A stretch of 64,000 nt of DNA, taken from positions 1-64,000 of the forward strand of contig NZ_JSYM01000004.1 in assembly GCF_000812945.1 (NCBI RefSeq). Reading direction: 5' to 3'. This stretch comes from Flavobacterium sp. AED (GTDB lineage: Bacteria; Bacteroidota; Bacteroidia; Flavobacteriales; Flavobacteriaceae). Of the stretch, positions 19,978 to 28,686 are shown piece by piece; the stretch's first letter is position 1; each line of letters opens with the position of its first letter. Position numbers and translations under genes: made by a program. The notes below the pieces were generated by a model, which was not told the DNA's origin, did no database searches, and was given only the letters and a program-made list of their open reading frames with translations.

Positions 19978-20340
19978 TTAATATCCTCCTCTGTTTCCAC
20001 CACCACGGTTATCTCCACCACGGCTGTTTCCACCACCATAACCACCGCGTGAATCTCCACCACGACTGTTATTGTTAAAACTTCTTCTTTCACCTTCTGG
20101 TTTTGGCTCAGATTTGTTTACTACAATTGCACGTCCTTGAACAGTAGCTCCGTTCAATTCATCAATTGCTTTTTGAGCTTCGTCATCATTTGTCATTTCA
20201 ACAAAACCGAATCCTTTACTTCTTCCAGTAAATTTATCAGTGATGATTTTAACTGAATCAACTGCTCCGTAAGCCTCGAAAGACTCTCTTAAATCTGCTT
20301 CCTCAATACTGAATGGAAGACTTCCAACAAAAATATTCAT
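19978..20340 (-). CDS. RRM RNA-binding protein with Gly/Arg-rich tail
   Basis: A 120-residue protein with one RNA recognition motif: RNP2 is IFVGSLPF at residues 3-10 and RNP1 is SKGFGFVEM near residues 42-50. The last 35 residues are RGG-type repeats (SRGGYGGGNSRGG and similar), which bind RNA and are intrinsically disordered. Short RRM proteins of this kind are common in Bacteroidota and cyanobacteria; they are abundant and often linked to cold or stress response and, in Bacteroides, to broad post-transcriptional control. It is monocistronic, convergent with leuB. Confidence 0.92.
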   Translation of the reverse strand: MNIFVGSLPFSIEEADLRESFEAYGAVDSVKIITDKFTGRSKGFGFVEMTNDDEAQKAIDELNGATVQGRAIVVNKSEPKPEGERRSFNNNSRGGDSRGGYGGGNSRGGDNRGGGNRGGY

Positions 20341-20494
20341 ATGTACTTATTTAAATAATAGAACAAATGTACTCTTATTTTATTCTAATCTACTATATAT
20401 TAGCTTATTTATGATTTTTATTTTAATCCCAGAAAGAACAACACTATCATAAAGCACCTAAGTAAAGTCTCTTAAGAACACAACACACCCTAGT

Positions 20495-20977
20495 TTATTG
20501 AACAGGTGAACTTACAGGAACTTTATAAAAAACGCCTTGTTGGAAATTTACTAAAGGGCCAGCCAAAGGATTATTGTAAGTGTTTTCTGCATTAAATTTA
20601 AAAGTACCCGTAACCGTTTTATTGGCAACATCATATTCGGTTATTACAATTTGACCATCTCCAATGCCAAAACCCGTAGAAAAAGTAATCAAACTACCCG
20701 TAGCATCCGTAATAGTATACGTCACTTTTTTTGATTCACTGGTTCCTAAAAAATAGGTTTGAGCTTTTGTAGCAGTAGTTTTCAAGGACAAAGTCTCATT
20801 ACTGGTATAGGCTTGAATAAGCAAAGACCCATCTGCAGCGATAGTTGCTTTAGATTCTACTGCTCTCCAAAATACATTGTCCTTTAGACCTTGCAGTGAA
20901 GGATTATTAAACCTAACATCTTCCTGACAAGAAATTAAAGAAAAAAGCACGACAATAAATAGAAAGTATTTTTTCAT
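20495..20977 (-). CDS. DUF6252-like lipoprotein
   Basis: A 160-residue exported lipoprotein: MKKYFLFIVVLFSLISC gives a lipobox with Cys17, followed by the acidic QED expected to send flavobacterial lipoproteins outward. The mature part is a beta-rich domain with repeated TITDATGS- and TGTFKF-like strands, resembling the DUF6252 family. It would be anchored in the outer membrane or at the surface. Function is unknown. It stands alone, upstream of the RRM gene and divergent from rpsP. Confidence 0.7.
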   Translation of the reverse strand: MKKYFLFIVVLFSLISCQEDVRFNNPSLQGLKDNVFWRAVESKATIAADGSLLIQAYTSNETLSLKTTATKAQTYFLGTSESKKVTYTITDATGSLITFSTGFGIGDGQIVITEYDVANKTVTGTFKFNAENTYNNPLAGPLVNFQQGVFYKVPVSSPVQ

Positions 20978-21096
20978 AAATGCATCTTTTAAACAAACAA
21001 AAGTATGATATTATAGCTAAAAAAAATAAAGTAGACACAAAAAATACCGATCAAATCCTCACTAACACATTACCATTCATTAAAATACTATTCGAA

Positions 21097-21127
21097 TTAG
21101 CATTTATAAATAAAAAATGTATCTTTG
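21097..21127 (+). promoter_or_regulatory. rpsP-rimM promoter
   Basis: TATCTTTG at 21120-21127 preceded by TTA (for TTG) 20 bases upstream. It continues TTTGCACCC, as the rRNA promoters do. The leader is about 45 bases. Confidence 0.65.
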
Positions 21128-21142
21128 CACCCTTAATTAATC

Positions 21143-21157
21143 GAGGTCGAGTACCTC
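21143..21157 (+). promoter_or_regulatory. small leader hairpin before rpsP
   Basis: GAGGT-CGAGT-ACCTC can form a 5-bp hairpin in the middle of the predicted 5' leader. Ribosomal protein operons are often controlled through such leaders; for S16 here this is only a possibility. Confidence 0.3.
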
Positions 21158-21176
21158 AAAATTTAATCACAAGATT

Positions 21177-21737
21177 ATGTCAGTAAAAATTAGATTACAA
21201 AGACACGGTAAAAAAGGAAAACCTTTTTACTGGGTTGTAGCAGCAGATGCTCGCTCAAAAAGAGATGGTAAATACTTAGAAAAAATCGGCACTTACAATC
21301 CAAACACAAACCCAGCAACTATCGACTTGAACCTTGATAGCGCAGTAAAATGGCTACACAATGGTGCTCAACCAACTGATACTGCTAAAGCAATTCTTTC
21401 TTACAAAGGAGCTTTATTGAAACATCACCTTGATGGTGGTATCCGTAAAGGAGCTTTAACTCAAGAACAAGCTGATGCAAAATTAGCTACTTGGTTAGAA
21501 GCTAAATCTGGAAAAGTTGATGCTAAAAAAGAAGGTTTAACAAAAGCACAAGCTGATGTTAAAGCTAAAGCTTTCAAAGCAGAACAAGATGTTAATGCTA
21601 AACGTTTAGCTGCAGCTGCTCAAGCAGAAGCTGACGCTATCGCTGCTGCAACTCCAGCTGTTGAAGAAGAAGTTACTGAAGTTGAAGCTGAAGAAGCTCC
21701 TGCTGCAGAAGAAAATAACGAAACAACTGAAGCATAA
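21177..21737 (+). CDS. rpsP: 30S ribosomal protein bS16 with long acidic tail
   Basis: The first 85 residues are a normal bS16 (SVKIRLQRHGKKGKPFYW, then ARSKRDGKYLEKIGTYNP). The rest, to residue 186, is a Bacteroidota-type extension: a lysine/alanine-rich helix with repeated DAK and AQAD words, then an acidic Ala/Glu tail ending AAEENNETTEA. bS16 binds 16S rRNA near the 5' domain and assists 30S assembly. It is first in an operon with rimM, 15 bases downstream, a linkage that is general in bacteria. Confidence 0.96.
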   Translation: MSVKIRLQRHGKKGKPFYWVVAADARSKRDGKYLEKIGTYNPNTNPATIDLNLDSAVKWLHNGAQPTDTAKAILSYKGALLKHHLDGGIRKGALTQEQADAKLATWLEAKSGKVDAKKEGLTKAQADVKAKAFKAEQDVNAKRLAAAAQAEADAIAAATPAVEEEVTEVEAEEAPAAEENNETTEA

Positions 21738-21752
21738 TTTTAGAAGGCGAAC

Positions 21753-22277
21753 ATGCGTAAAGAAGATTGTTTCTATTTAGGTAAAATCGCTAAAAAATTT
21801 AGTTTCAAAGGGGAAGTTCTTGCCTATTTAGATACGGACGAACCTGAGTTATACGAAAACCTGGAATCAGTGTTTGTTGAATGCAACAAACACTTGGTTC
21901 CATTTTTTATTGAAAATAGTTCACTACACAAAAACGACTTCCTTAGAATTCGTTTTGAAGATATGAACACCGAAGAAGATGCTGATGCTATCATAGGCAA
22001 CGCCATTTATCTTCCTTTAAATATGTTGCCAAAACTTACCGGCAATAAATTCTACTTTCATGAAGTAATTGGTTTTGAAGTTGAAGACAAACGCTTAGGC
22101 GTTGTTGGAAAAATTCAATCCGTAAATGATACTAGCACCCAACCTCTTTTTGAAGTTTTAAACGGTGATGTAGAAATCCTCATTCCTATGATTGACCATT
22201 TTCTTGTAAAAATTGACCGAGAAAATAAAAAAGTCATCATGGATTTACCAGAAGGACTTATTGAAATGTACCTTTAG
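21753..22277 (+). CDS. rimM: ribosome maturation factor RimM
   Basis: 174 residues: an N-terminal RimM beta-barrel (CFYLGKIAKKFSFKGEV) and a C-terminal PRC-barrel (YFHEVIGFEVED to the end). RimM assists assembly of the 30S head and processing of the 16S 3' end. It directly follows rpsP, its usual partner, on the same transcript. A palindrome-bounded element begins 21 bases after the stop codon. Confidence 0.95.
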   Translation: MRKEDCFYLGKIAKKFSFKGEVLAYLDTDEPELYENLESVFVECNKHLVPFFIENSSLHKNDFLRIRFEDMNTEEDADAIIGNAIYLPLNMLPKLTGNKFYFHEVIGFEVEDKRLGVVGKIQSVNDTSTQPLFEVLNGDVEILIPMIDHFLVKIDRENKKVIMDLPEGLIEMYL

Positions 22278-22298
22278 GGGAAATTCCAACCGAAAAAT

Positions 22299-22841
22299 AA
22301 ATTCCAAATTTTTAAATTCCAAATTCCAATAATAGGAATGGAAATTCAAATATTTTAATCTAAATTTGAAATTCAAAATCAACTAGAAGAATCTATCTTC
22401 TTGTTAGAGTATTGGAATTTGATATTATTATGGAAAAACCATACGATTTAGAAGAAAGAACTTTTTTGTTTGCTAGAGAATGTAGAATCTATGTTCAAAA
22501 GCTGCCGAAAACTATTTCAAATATTGAAGATGGTAAACAATTAGTAAGATCTTCAGGCTCTGTTGGCGCAAATTACATTGAAGCCAACGAAAAACTAGGA
22601 GAAAAGGATTTATCATTTCGTTTGAAAATAGCCAGAAAAGAAGCTAAAGAATCTAAATATTGGCTTCGGTTATTACAAGAATTAAATCCAGAATTAAAAG
22701 AAAATTCAGAAAATTTACTGTTTGAAGTCGAAGAATTAAGAAAGATTTTATCGGCAATAATAACAAAAACAACAAAATAGAAATTCCAAAATTGAAATTC
22801 TCTCTTTTGTTGGAATTTGGAATTTAAAAAATTTGGAATTT
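22299..22841. mobile_element. palindrome-bounded unit carrying a four-helix-bundle gene
   Basis: The left end at 22299-22329 and the right end at 22810-22841 are inverted copies of the same sequence of tandem AAATTCC words, differing by one T in a T-run (31 against 32 bases). Between them lies one small gene. It separates rimM from trmN. There is no transposase; the ends and single gene recall the solitary intervening-sequence-type units of Bacteroidota. Mobility is inferred from structure only. Confidence 0.55.
22430..22780 (+). CDS. four-helix-bundle protein (23S rRNA intervening-sequence type)
   Basis: A 116-residue all-helical protein with the family hallmarks: RTFLFARECRIYVQKLPKT in the first helix, QLVRSSGSVGANYIEA in the second, SFRLKIARKEAKESKYWLR in the third and a last helix with EELRKILSAI. 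Relatives are encoded inside intervening sequences of 23S rRNA genes and as solitary genes; they form pentameric bundles related to Avd of diversity-generating retroelements and probably bind nucleic acid. ATG at 22430 was preferred over TTG at 22412. The gene lies inside an almost perfect 31-bp inverted repeat. Confidence 0.85.
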   Translation: MEKPYDLEERTFLFARECRIYVQKLPKTISNIEDGKQLVRSSGSVGANYIEANEKLGEKDLSFRLKIARKEAKESKYWLRLLQELNPELKENSENLLFEVEELRKILSAIITKTTK

Positions 22842-22866
22842 TCATTATCTCATTAAATCCTAAATT

Positions 22867-23574
22867 ATGTTTTCATTTAAAAAATTTGTTGTAGAGCAGG
22901 ACCGTTGTGCCATGAAAATTGGGACAGACGGTGTTTTACTTGGAGCTTGGACACCAATTGATAACAATCCCTTTAGCATTTTAGATATTGGAGCCGGAAC
23001 AGGAATTATCGCTTTAATGCTTGCGCAAAGAAGCAATGCAGAACAAATTGACGCTTTGGAAATCGACGAAGAAGCCTACGAACAATCTGTCGATAATTTT
23101 GAAAACTCCCCTTGGAGTGATCGCTTATTTTGTTTTCATGCCGGTCTAGATGAATTTGTAGAAGAACCAGAAGATGAATATGATTTAATTGTTTCCAATC
23201 CTCCATTTTACACTGACGATTACAAATCCGAAAACGAACAACGCGATTTAGCTCGTTTTACTGACGCGATGCCTTTTGAAGATTTAATTGAAGCGGCCGC
23301 TTTGCTACTTTCTGAAAACGGTATTTTCTCCGTCATAATTCCTTTTAAAGAAGAAGCACTTTTTTTGGCTCTAGCTAAAGAATACGAATTACATCCTTTG
23401 AAAATCACTCGCGTAAAAGGAACTCCAACTACTGAAATCAAGCGAAGTTTATTGGCTTTTAGCCGAAGTGAAAATACTATCATTTCTATTGATGAATTAA
23501 TTATTGAAACTTCAAGACATCAATACACACCCGAATATATCGAATTGACAAAAGATTTTTACTTGAAAATGTAA
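22867..23574 (+). CDS. trmN6: tRNA1(Val) (adenine(37)-N6)-methyltransferase
   Basis: 235 residues, TrmN6/YfiC type: the N-terminal FKKFVVEQDRCAMKIGTDGVLLGAW is spread over residues 3-28, the SAM motif is LDIGAGTGIIALMLAQ near 39-54, and the catalytic NPPF motif of N6-adenine methyltransferases is at about 109-112 (SNPPFY). It modifies A37 of tRNA-Val. Length is usual. It follows the four-helix element and precedes the acyl-CoA dehydrogenase after 236 bases. Confidence 0.9.
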   Translation: MFSFKKFVVEQDRCAMKIGTDGVLLGAWTPIDNNPFSILDIGAGTGIIALMLAQRSNAEQIDALEIDEEAYEQSVDNFENSPWSDRLFCFHAGLDEFVEEPEDEYDLIVSNPPFYTDDYKSENEQRDLARFTDAMPFEDLIEAAALLLSENGIFSVIIPFKEEALFLALAKEYELHPLKITRVKGTPTTEIKRSLLAFSRSENTIISIDELIIETSRHQYTPEYIELTKDFYLKM

Positions 23575-23810
23575 TTTGGAATTTTATCCAAATCCGTCAA
23601 CTCCCTCATTTAAAATAAATTTCGAACGGCAATTAGCTATTTTATTGTAAATTAGTAGACAATGATTTTTTTACTAAAATCATGCTTTAACAAACACCTT
23701 ATTTGATTGTAAAATTTTGTTATTTTCAATAAAATTAAAAAAATATAACATTTATTAATGCTTTTGTTATATTTCTTTATGTAAATTTGTCGCATAAAAA
23801 TTACCAAACC

Positions 23811-24989
23811 ATGAAACCAGACTTATTTCAAGCCCCAGATTATTATAACTTAGACGATTTACTAACCGAAGAACACAAATTAGTTCGTGATTCTGCCCGT
23901 GCATGGGTAAAACGTGAAGTATCTCCTATTATAGAAGAATATGCTCAAAAAGCTGAATTCCCAAAACAAATTATAAAAGGTTTGGGTGAAATTGGTGGTT
24001 TTGGCCCTTACATACCTGAAGAATATGGTGGCGCAGGTCTAGACCAAATTTCGTATGGTTTAATCATGCAAGAAATTGAACGTGGAGATTCTGGTGTTCG
24101 TTCTACTTCATCCGTACAATCTTCTTTAGTAATGTATCCAATTTGGAAATATGGAAACGAAGAGCAACGCATGAAATACTTACCAAAACTAGCTACTGGT
24201 GAATTCATGGGCTGCTTTGGACTGACTGAGCCTAATTATGGTTCAGACCCAGGAAGTATGATTACGAACTTTAAAGATATGGGCGATCATTATTTACTGA
24301 ATGGTGCCAAAATGTGGATTTCGAATGCTCCTTTTGCAGATATTGCCATAGTTTGGGCAAAAAATGAAGAAGGAAGAATTCACGGTTTAATTGTTGAAAG
24401 AGGAATGGATGGTTTCACCACTCCTGAAACACATAACAAATGGTCCCTTCGTGCCTCTTCTACAGGAGAGTTGATTTTTGATAATGTTAAAGTCCCAAAA
24501 GAAAATTTATTGCCAAATAAATCAGGATTAGGAGCTCCGCTAGGCTGTCTTGATTCAGCACGTTACGGAATTGCCTGGGGTGCTATTGGTGCAGCAATGG
24601 ATTGTTACGATACGGCGCTGCGTTATGCCAAAGAAAGAATCCAGTTTGACAAACCTATTGCAGGAACTCAATTGCAGCAAAAGAAATTAGCCGAAATGAT
24701 TACTGAAATCACTAAAGCACAACTATTGACTTGGAGATTAGGTGTTTTGAGAAATGAGGGCAGAGCAACAACAGCTCAAATCTCTATGGCCAAAAGAAAT
24801 AATGTGGATATGGCTATTCATATTGCTCGCGAAGCTAGACAAATGCTAGGCGGAATGGGAATTACAGGAGAATATTCTATTATGCGTCATATGATGAATC
24901 TGGAATCAGTAATTACATATGAAGGAACACACGACATTCACTTACTAATTACAGGAATGGACATTACTGGAATTCCAGCTTTTAAATAG
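23811..24989 (+). CDS. acyl-CoA dehydrogenase, glutaryl-CoA dehydrogenase type
   Basis: 392 residues from the ATG at 23811; an in-frame TTG upstream is less likely. All parts of the flavin-dependent family are present: GCFGLTEPNYGSDPGSM in the FAD region, ARYGIAWGAIGAA, IQFDKPIAGTQLQQ and the C-terminal YEGTHDIHLL with the catalytic Glu. The RSTSSVQSSLVM stretch, with its early Arg, is typical of glutaryl-CoA dehydrogenase, which makes crotonyl-CoA from glutaryl-CoA in lysine and tryptophan breakdown. A TAAATTTG element at 23782-23789 suggests a leader of about 15 bases. No pathway neighbours are present. Confidence 0.88.
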   Translation: MKPDLFQAPDYYNLDDLLTEEHKLVRDSARAWVKREVSPIIEEYAQKAEFPKQIIKGLGEIGGFGPYIPEEYGGAGLDQISYGLIMQEIERGDSGVRSTSSVQSSLVMYPIWKYGNEEQRMKYLPKLATGEFMGCFGLTEPNYGSDPGSMITNFKDMGDHYLLNGAKMWISNAPFADIAIVWAKNEEGRIHGLIVERGMDGFTTPETHNKWSLRASSTGELIFDNVKVPKENLLPNKSGLGAPLGCLDSARYGIAWGAIGAAMDCYDTALRYAKERIQFDKPIAGTQLQQKKLAEMITEITKAQLLTWRLGVLRNEGRATTAQISMAKRNNVDMAIHIAREARQMLGGMGITGEYSIMRHMMNLESVITYEGTHDIHLLITGMDITGIPAFK

Positions 24990-25027
24990 TAATAAACGAC
25001 TATTAAAGTATTTATAAAATTGATAGT

Positions 25028-25057
25028 AAAAGCTTCTTGGAAACAAGAAGCTTTTTT
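25028..25057 (+). terminator. terminator after the acyl-CoA dehydrogenase
   Basis: AAAAGCTTCTTG, GAAA loop, CAAGAAGC and a T-run; 11-bp stem, 38 bases after the stop codon. Confidence 0.85.
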
Positions 25058-25080
25058 ATATTTACACAAAAACACCACCA

Positions 25081-25863
25081 ATGAATATTGAAACAATCAA
25101 CAATAGGATACGGCCCCAAAAAGAACTATTGTTACAACATCCTTTATACAAAAAAGTAAAAACTATTGAAGACTTACAGTGTTTTCTAGAGAGTCACGTG
25201 TATGCGGTTTGGGATTTTATGTCATTATTAAAAGCATTACAATCCAAGTTAACTTGTACAACAACCCCTTGGTTCGCCACAGAAAATCCAGAAACCAGAT
25301 ATCTCATTAACGAAATAGTTCTTGCTGAAGAATCAGATTTGACCATTGACGGTCGCCGCCAAAGTCATTATGAAATGTACATTGAAGCAATGAAAGACTG
25401 TGGAGCAAACACAGCGGGAATTGAACAATTTTTATCAGAAGTAAATTCGCTTAAAAACATATTTGTTGCTATCAAAAAAAGCAATTTACACCCTAATATC
25501 AAAGCATTTTTAGATTTTACTTTCAGAGTTATTGAAGAAGGAAAATCGCATGAAATAGCTGCTGCTTTTACTTTTGGAAGAGAAGATCTGATTCCGAGTA
25601 TGTTTACCGCAATTTTAAAAAACTTTCAAGCTAATTTTCCTCAAAAAAATTTGAGTAAGCTAATTTATTATTTTGAACGACATATCGAATTAGACGCTGA
25701 TGATCATGGTCCTATGGCGATGAAAATGATAACGGAACTTTGCGGAACTGACGCACAAAAATGGTCAGATGTAGAAGAAATTTCGATTTTAGCTTTAGAA
25801 AAACGCATCGGCCTTTGGGATGCCATCGAAGAAAACATAATGATGAATGTGGAATTAGCTTAA
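25081..25863 (+). CDS. DUF3050 domain protein (heme oxygenase-like fold)
   Basis: 260 residues, matching DUF3050 over its length: HPLYKKVKTIEDLQCFLESHVYAVWDF spread over residues 20-46, then LINEIVLAEESD and the C-terminal YYFERHIELDADDHG. Conserved His and Glu residues in these blocks are placed like the metal ligands of heme-oxygenase-like diiron proteins. Members are predicted helical oxygenases or carriers of unknown substrate. It has no signal peptide and stands between two terminators as a single gene, with the lipoprotein hydrolase 70 bases downstream possibly co-transcribed. Confidence 0.8.
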   Translation: MNIETINNRIRPQKELLLQHPLYKKVKTIEDLQCFLESHVYAVWDFMSLLKALQSKLTCTTTPWFATENPETRYLINEIVLAEESDLTIDGRRQSHYEMYIEAMKDCGANTAGIEQFLSEVNSLKNIFVAIKKSNLHPNIKAFLDFTFRVIEEGKSHEIAAAFTFGREDLIPSMFTAILKNFQANFPQKNLSKLIYYFERHIELDADDHGPMAMKMITELCGTDAQKWSDVEEISILALEKRIGLWDAIEENIMMNVELA

Positions 25864-25932
25864 ATGCAAAACCAATACCATCAAATAAACGTAACTATTA
25901 TTTAGAAATGACTTATACCAAATTTCAAAATA

Positions 25933-26706
25933 ATGAAAAACCAATTCAAAATAATAGTTGCGTTCTTTTTACTACTTTTTATAGTGGGCTGCAGCAGTGA
26001 AAATCCAGTCCCTAGAACAGCTTCTGCACCAATAGTTTCAAACCCCACAACCACAACTAATCCGGTAGTGATAACGGTCCCACAAACACAAAATCAAACC
26101 TTTAGTTATTTGGCCCTTGGGGACAGTTATACAATTGGACAGAGCGTATGTGAAACCTGTAGATTTCCGGAACAACTCAAGAAAAGCCTGAGTAATTTAA
26201 ATCCAAACAACACCTATCCTTTGCGACTTATTGCACAAACTGGCTGGACAACCACAAACTTAATTTCGGCAATTGATTTACAAAATCCGACATCAGATTA
26301 TGATTTAGTCACGTTATTAATTGGCGTAAATAATCAATATCAAAACAGATCTTTTTCGTTATACGAGAAAGAGTTTCCTGAATTAGTAATTAAAGCTGTT
26401 GCTCTTGCAAAAGGGGATAAGGCGAATGTGATTGTAGTTTCTATTCCAGATTATGCCTATACACCTTATGGACAAGGATCAGGAATTCAATCGAAGATTT
26501 CTATGGAAATTGATGAGTATAACGCTTTTGCAAAAAAATATTGCACCGATAACGCTATTGAATTTATAAACATTACTGATATCACCAGACAAGGTTTAAC
26601 TAACACTAATCTTGTCGCTCAAGATGGATTGCATCCTTCGGAATTAGCGTATTCTTTATTTGTAGAACGGATTTTGCCAAAAGCGGCCATAGCCATACAA
26701 AAATAA
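25933..26706 (+). CDS. SGNH/GDSL hydrolase lipoprotein
   Basis: 257 residues. The signal peptide ends in FIVGC (Cys20), followed by a Pro/Thr-rich linker to about residue 56. The hydrolase starts YLALGDSYTIGQ with the nucleophile Ser65; block III contains IGVNNQYQ, with the oxyanion Asn, and block V is QDGLHPSE with catalytic Asp and His. This group removes acyl or acetyl groups from lipids or glycans; the substrate here is unknown. It would be lipid-anchored outside the inner membrane. It lies 70 bases downstream of the DUF3050 gene. Confidence 0.88.
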   Translation: MKNQFKIIVAFFLLLFIVGCSSENPVPRTASAPIVSNPTTTTNPVVITVPQTQNQTFSYLALGDSYTIGQSVCETCRFPEQLKKSLSNLNPNNTYPLRLIAQTGWTTTNLISAIDLQNPTSDYDLVTLLIGVNNQYQNRSFSLYEKEFPELVIKAVALAKGDKANVIVVSIPDYAYTPYGQGSGIQSKISMEIDEYNAFAKKYCTDNAIEFINITDITRQGLTNTNLVAQDGLHPSELAYSLFVERILPKAAIAIQK

Positions 26707-26735
26707 AAAAAGCGTTCACTAAGATGAACGCTTTT
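26707..26735. terminator. bidirectional terminator, hydrolase / ferredoxin
   Basis: A-run, AGCGTTCA, six bases, TGAACGCT, T-run; placed between convergent stop codons. Confidence 0.8.
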
Positions 26736-26738
26736 CAA

Positions 26739-27056
26739 TTAATTTTCCGGAGCCAACTCCAGTTCTAAACCTTCGAGGCTTTCGGTGATTGGGATTTGAC
26801 AGCCCAAACGACTGTTAGCTTTTACGTAGAATGCTTCAGAGAGCATCGCTTCTTCATCGTCTCCCATTTCAGGTAATGCAACATCATTCAGAACATAACA
26901 TTGACAAGAAGCGCACATGGCCATTCCGCCACAGGTCCCTTCTACAGGAAGTTCATATGCTTTACATAATTCCATGATATTCATGGCCATATCTGTAGGA
27001 GCCTGTAATTCATGCACTACTCCTTCTCTGTCTTTAATTTTTATTAATACATCCAT
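26739..27056 (-). CDS. 2Fe-2S ferredoxin
   Basis: A 105-residue adrenodoxin-type ferredoxin. Three cluster cysteines lie in GTCGGMAMCASC (Cys-x5-Cys-x2-Cys) and the fourth in LGCQIPI near the C-terminus. It carries single electrons in the cytoplasm, and this type (Fdx/IscFdx) often serves Fe-S cluster assembly. That fits the position: the NifU-like scaffold and the Mrp carrier lie next upstream on the same strand, although a 180-base gap with a palindromic repeat separates it from them. Confidence 0.92.
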   Translation of the reverse strand: MDVLIKIKDREGVVHELQAPTDMAMNIMELCKAYELPVEGTCGGMAMCASCQCYVLNDVALPEMGDDEEAMLSEAFYVKANSRLGCQIPITESLEGLELELAPEN

Positions 27057-27150
27057 TTTTTACTATTTGGAATTGGTTGGTTAATCAATAGCTTCTTTTT
27101 GGTATCCAGATTTTTTGCGTGAGGGATAAAAGCTAGCTACCGAAGTAGCG

Positions 27151-27228
27151 CGTATAGCCCGACCATTTTAATAAAAAAGGCTGTTACCCATTTATCGAGT
27201 AGCCTTTTTTATTAAAAGGGGCACGCCC
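27151..27228. repeat. dispersed palindromic repeat, second copy
   Basis: TATAGCCCGACC, a 17-bp perfect inverted repeat (27166-27182 with 27201-27217), then GGGGCACGCCC. The edge words match those of 6150-6227 while the stem differs. The T-run of the stem would also act as a terminator for nifU on the minus strand. Confidence 0.65.
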
Positions 27229-27235
27229 TAATCAT

Positions 27236-27475
27236 TTATAGGATATTTACAACAGTTTCTATTTGGGGAGCAAACTTTTTGATGGTGGTTTCCACACCGG
27301 CTCTCAATGTCATTTGGTTTACACTGCAACTGGTACACGCTCCTTCGAGACGCACTTTTACATGTTTGTCGTCCTCGATGGAAATAAGGGTAATGTCTCC
27401 GCCATCAGAGTTCAAAAAAGGTCTGATTTCTTCAAGTGCTTTTTGAACTTCTAGTGTTAATTCTTCTGTTGTCAT
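27236..27475 (-). CDS. NifU-like Fe-S scaffold protein (C-terminal domain type)
   Basis: 79 residues, made only of the NifU C-terminal domain: FLNSDGGDITLISIED, then GACTSCSVNQMTLRAGVE with the Cys-x2-Cys pair that binds a transient cluster. These short proteins deliver [4Fe-4S] clusters to target enzymes such as LeuC above. The gene lies 80 bases downstream of mrp, and both are probably on one transcript. Confidence 0.93.
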   Translation of the reverse strand: MTTEELTLEVQKALEEIRPFLNSDGGDITLISIEDDKHVKVRLEGACTSCSVNQMTLRAGVETTIKKFAPQIETVVNIL

Positions 27476-27555
27476 AATTTAGATTTTTAGATAGTTAGAT
27501 TTTCAGATAGTTAGGTTTTTTCTCAAAGTCTAACTATCTAAATTGTCTAAGTAGT

Positions 27556-28686
27556 CTATTTTTTATTTACTGCTGAACAACCTGCCATAGTTGTAATTTT
27601 CACCGCTTCGGTAGCGGGTAAACTTTCGTTTCTGCTTACTACTTCCCGCACTACATTTCTCGTGATTTCTTCAAAAACAGTTTCGATAATTGAACCGGTT
27701 TGCATCGCTGCAGGGCGACCGTAATCTCCAGCTTCACGGATTGATTGTACAATTGGCACTTCTCCAAGGAATGGAACGTCTAAATCTTCTGCAAGATTTC
27801 TGGCTCCTTCTTTTCCAAAGATATAATATTTATTTTCAGGTAATTCTTCCGGTGTGAAATAAGCCATGTTTTCAATAATTCCCAATACAGGAACATTTAT
27901 TGCTTCAGACATAAACATAGAAACTCCTTTTTTAGCATCGGCCAAAGCTACTGCTTGAGGTGTACTTACAATTACAACGCCTGTGATAGGTAATGATTGC
28001 ACGATTGAAAGGTGGATATCACCTGTTCCCGGTGGTAAATCAACTAACATGAAATCTAATTCTCCCCAATCAGCATCAAAAATCATTTGGTTTAATGCTT
28101 TGGAAGCCATTGGTCCTCTCCAAATTACCGCTTGACTTGGCGCTGTGAAAAAACCTATAGAAAGAATTTTTACTTCGTAGCTTTCAACTGGTTTCATTTT
28201 TGATTTCCCATCCACCATTACGGAGACTGGTTTTTCACTTTCTACATCAAACATGATTGGCATAGACGGTCCGTAAATATCAGCATCAAGGATTCCTACT
28301 GAGAAACCCATTTTAGCCAATGATACCGCTAGATTTGCAGTAACGGTAGACTTTCCTACCCCACCTTTACCAGAGGCAACTCCGATAATATTTTTTATTC
28401 CAGGTATTGATTTCCCTTTCACTTCTGGCTTGTCCGGAACCTCAACTTTACTATTGATTTTGATTTTAGCATCCGGAGATACTAATTCAAGAATTGTTTT
28501 TTTGATATCGTCTTCAGCACGTTTTTTAATGTGCATTGCCGGTGTGTGCAATACTAAATCTACTACAACCTCATCGCCAAAAGTAATTACATTTGCTATT
28601 GCACCACTTTCAACCATGTTTTTTCCTTCTCCAGCTATAGTAATCGTTTCTAAAGCTTTAAGAATGTCTTTCCTATCTAATTTCAT
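27556..28686 (-). CDS. apbC: Mrp/NBP35-family Fe-S cluster carrier ATPase
   Basis: 376 residues from ATG at 28686; an in-frame ATG at 28713 would add nine residues, and relatives usually begin MKLDRKD. An N-terminal MIP18/DUF59 domain (about 1-85) precedes the deviant Walker A motif ASGKGGVGKSTVTANLA, with DLPPGTGD as the later nucleotide motif. Such proteins bind and transfer [4Fe-4S] clusters with ATP hydrolysis. The usual CxxC pair is not visible at the expected C-terminal place; a single Cys is in MAGCSAV. TATCTTTG at 28765-28758 is a likely -7 element. The nifU-like gene follows. Confidence 0.93.
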   Translation of the reverse strand: MKLDRKDILKALETITIAGEGKNMVESGAIANVITFGDEVVVDLVLHTPAMHIKKRAEDDIKKTILELVSPDAKIKINSKVEVPDKPEVKGKSIPGIKNIIGVASGKGGVGKSTVTANLAVSLAKMGFSVGILDADIYGPSMPIMFDVESEKPVSVMVDGKSKMKPVESYEVKILSIGFFTAPSQAVIWRGPMASKALNQMIFDADWGELDFMLVDLPPGTGDIHLSIVQSLPITGVVIVSTPQAVALADAKKGVSMFMSEAINVPVLGIIENMAYFTPEELPENKYYIFGKEGARNLAEDLDVPFLGEVPIVQSIREAGDYGRPAAMQTGSIIETVFEEITRNVVREVVSRNESLPATEAVKITTMAGCSAVNKK

